DNA from: Bacteroidota bacterium
GTDB taxonomy: Bacteria > Zhuqueibacterota > Zhuqueibacteria > Zhuqueibacterales > Geothermadaptataceae
NCBI GenBank assembly: GCA_011375275.1
Contig: DRLW01000686.1
Coordinates: 1-6,989, forward strand
Length of the DNA: 6,989 bases
Direction of reading: 5' to 3'
Position 1 is the stretch's first letter, and every line of letters begins with the position of its first letter. The position numbers and the translations under genes are program-made. The notes under the pieces were generated by a model, which was not told where the DNA came from, did no database searches, and saw only the letters and a list, made by a program, of their open reading frames with translations. Below, one piece after another: positions 5,415 through 6,989 of the stretch.

Positions 5415-6524
5415 ATGGCAACCAACACGGCTACACAAGACGACAGCAAGATCAACCTTGAAAAGATGCCGGAGGATATTCACTCGAGCTACGGCAAGAA
5501 TTTCGGGTTTGATTATCATTATCCTCTGGTGAGCAGAAGCCCGGAGATCAAGGAGATCTTTTCCCTGATCAAGAAAGTGGCCAAGAGCAACGCCACGATT
5601 CTGATTCAGGGAGAGACCGGAACCGGCAAAGAGCTGATCGCCGGCCTGATCCAGTTTATCAGCAACCGGGCTGACAAGCCCTTCATCAAGGTAAACTGCG
5701 CAGCATTGCCGGAGAACCTGCTGGAGAGCGAGCTTTTCGGGCATGAACGCGGTGCCTTCACCGGAGCCTTTCAGACCCGTATCGGCAAGTTCGAGCAGGC
5801 TGATGGCGGTACACTCTTTCTCGATGAGATCGGTGATATGCACCTGACCACGCAGGCGAAGATTCTGCGCGTGCTGCAGGATCAGACGTTCTCCCGCCTC
5901 GGTGGCAACAAGACCATCAAAGTCGATGTGCGCATCATCGCGGCCACGAACAAAGATTTATGGACTGAAATCGAGGCCGGCCGTTTTCGGGCGGATTTGT
6001 ATTACCGGCTCAATGTCGTGTCTCTGCACATTCCCGCCTTGCGGCAGCGCAAGGAAGATATCCCCCTGATCGCCGAGTTTTTCAGGCTGAAATTTTCCCG
6101 GGAAATCCGCAAGAAAACAAAAGGGTTCTCAGAAGAAACCCTGGAGCTGCTCATCAACCACTCATGGGATGGCAACATCCGTGAGCTGCGCAACATGGTC
6201 GAGCGTGCAGTGCTGATCGCTGATGACGACAGCTTTATCACGCCGCAGGACCTCTCGCTGCCGGGCAAGGATTATTTTGCCGCTGGCGGTAAAGACCGGC
6301 GCCAGCACCACCTCGAACAGAGCGGACTGCTCGCTGTGGATACCCTCAACCTGAACGATATCGAGAAGCAGGCTATCCTCAAAGCGCTGGAAATGCGCAA
6401 CTGGGTGCAGAAAGATGCGGCTGAGCTGCTCGGCATTTCCCCCCGCGCTCTGAATTATAAAATCCAGTTTCATAACATTCAGCACTCATCGTGGAAGAAA
6501 AATTCCGGCCGCAAGGGCGGATGA
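5415..6524 (+). CDS. Sigma-54-dependent transcriptional activator without receiver domain
   Basis: This bacterial enhancer-binding protein uses ATP hydrolysis to open sigma-54 RNA polymerase promoters. In its 369 aa, the first ~38 residues show no receiver, GAF or PAS domain. The AAA+ domain follows: Walker A GETGTGKE (66-73), the sigma-54-contacting loop GAFTGA (113-118, intact), Walker B GGTLFLDE (131-138), sensor I ATNKD (177-181), the arginine-finger region GRFRADLYYRLN (189-200) and sensor II WDGNIREL (251-258). A linker leads to a Fis-type HTH at about 315-352 (IEKQAILKAL, then AAELLGISPRALNYKI). ATG 5415 is preceded by GGGAG (5399-5403) at 11 nt, and no other ATG, GTG or TTG lies in frame before the upstream stop at 5358. 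The architecture resembles PspF, where a separate protein restrains the activator. The gene stands alone with its own sigma-54-like promoter and a terminator 18 nt after the stop. Its targets cannot be read from the window apart from its own promoter. Confidence 0.95.
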   Translation: MATNTATQDDSKINLEKMPEDIHSSYGKNFGFDYHYPLVSRSPEIKEIFSLIKKVAKSNATILIQGETGTGKELIAGLIQFISNRADKPFIKVNCAALPENLLESELFGHERGAFTGAFQTRIGKFEQADGGTLFLDEIGDMHLTTQAKILRVLQDQTFSRLGGNKTIKVDVRIIAATNKDLWTEIEAGRFRADLYYRLNVVSLHIPALRQRKEDIPLIAEFFRLKFSREIRKKTKGFSEETLELLINHSWDGNIRELRNMVERAVLIADDDSFITPQDLSLPGKDYFAAGGKDRRQHHLEQSGLLAVDTLNLNDIEKQAILKALEMRNWVQKDAAELLGISPRALNYKIQFHNIQHSSWKKNSGRKGG

Positions 6525-6542
6525 GAAAAGAGCTGCTTCGCC

Positions 6543-6579
6543 AACGCGTGGCTCCTGCCGGGAGTCGCGCGTTATTTTT
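6543..6579 (+). terminator. Intrinsic (Rho-independent) terminator of the activator gene
   Basis: AACGCGTGGCTCC (6543-6555) pairs with GGAGTCGCGCGTT (6561-6573) as a 13-bp stem with two G-U wobbles and a TGCCG loop, followed by ATTTTT (6574-6579). It begins 18 nt after the stop codon at 6522-6524. There is no T-run on the minus-strand side, so it works in the plus direction only. Confidence 0.87.
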
Positions 6580-6794
6580 GCTGTGAAATCTCTGTCCGGC
6601 GTTCGGCAGGGGAAATTTTCTCGTGCCGATGCCTCTGTGTTGCGTTGGGCTAGCATGTTTGGGGACACAAGCAATCGTGTGCCGTGGCGGGTGTGGGATG
6701 TAAAGCAGGGCGACGTGGATATTTTTTATCTGTATCTGTCCGCGTCGGGTCTGGTTTTCCCGTCCTCTCAGCTATGGGCTGCAGATGTCTTTTG
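6580..6794. other. Intergenic stretch without recognised content
   Basis: Open frames on both strands cross this stretch but have no ribosome binding site or recognisable protein, and they run into the dispersed repeat that follows. A weak interrupted hairpin (GG-ACAC with GTGT-CC, 6661-6682) is the only structure noticed. Confidence 0.4.
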
Positions 6795-6920
6795 TTTTCA
6801 CCGCAAAGGCGCAAAGAGCGCGAAGAAAGCAGAAGAGTAAACAAAATCAGTACCGGTGATTCCCAGCGTTTCACCTTGTTTGTCTCCGCGGCCTTGGCAT
6901 CTTCGCGGTTCAAAAAAAAC
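6795..6920. repeat. Inverted pair of a CGCAAAG-type dispersed repeat
   Basis: The left arm (6795-6837) reads ttttcaccgcaaaggcgc, then aaagagcgcgaagaaag. The right arm, as the reverse complement of 6868-6920, reads ttttgaaccgcgaagatgcc, then aaggccgcggagacaaa. The arms agree at roughly three quarters of positions and face each other across about 30 bp, which includes ACCGGT. Such ACCGCAAAGGCGCAAAG sequences recur between genes in many environmental bacterial genomes and yield spurious peptides such as HRKGAKSAKK and LNREDAKAAE, both present here. It looks like a non-coding MITE-like palindrome. No target-site duplication was identified. Confidence 0.7.
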
Positions 6921-6989
6921 ACAGATGATGGTGAAACTCTACAGCCAGCATGTTTCCACTTTTTTGGGCATGAGAATGAAAAATCATCA

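Noticed and set aside
6583..6922. Open frames of 85 (+) and 90 (-) aa at the right end
   Set aside because: One ends and the other begins in the CGCAAAG-type repeat (HRKGAKSAKK, FFLNREDAKAAE), and neither has a ribosome binding site.

Overview
The window is chromosomal DNA of a Gram-negative-type bacterium that uses sigma-54. By eye the genes are moderately GC-rich (mid to high fifties percent) and the intergenic stretches are AT-richer. The lineage cannot be fixed from the sequence. The receiver-less sigma-54 activator, the dNTPase type, the dispersed palindromic repeats and the two uncharacterised helical proteins recall Desulfobacterota or Acidobacteria-like genomes, but that is only an impression.

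Layout. (1) 1-465: two and a half tandem units of a roughly 180-210 bp repeat full of hairpins. (2) 489-1936, minus strand: a compact two-gene operon for two mostly helical proteins of unknown function. The upstream gene has a near-perfect Shine-Dalgarno, and the second gene's Shine-Dalgarno overlaps the first gene's stop codon. A candidate sigma-70 promoter lies at 2141-2168. (3) 1937-2913: a 977-bp intergenic region with two diverged copies of a ~230-bp segment, each carrying a REP/MITE-like palindromic element built on GTCATTCCGG, plus a scrambled third remnant. (4) 2914-5063, plus strand: dgt, a dGTPase-family dNTP triphosphohydrolase, followed after 2 nt by a CbiO/EcfA-type ECF transporter ATPase with no permease gene beside it. 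(5) 5064-5414: a regulatory region with a strong -24/-12 promoter match, a perfect 14-bp palindrome just after the predicted transcription start, and a weaker dyad upstream. (6) 5415-6524: a sigma-54-dependent activator (AAA+ plus Fis-type HTH) with no receiver or sensor domain, closed by a clear intrinsic terminator at 6543-6579. (7) 6580-6989: no convincing gene, but an inverted pair of a CGCAAAG-type dispersed repeat.

How the parts may work together. The clearest circuit is the activator gene: a sigma-54 promoter in front of a sigma-54 activator suggests autoregulation, with the palindrome and dyad as candidate binding sites. dgt and the ECF ATPase are probably co-transcribed, but the pairing does not point to a shared pathway. 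Three unrelated repeat families occupy three of the four intergenic regions. No CRISPR array, tRNA, rRNA, transposase or recognisable defence system was seen.
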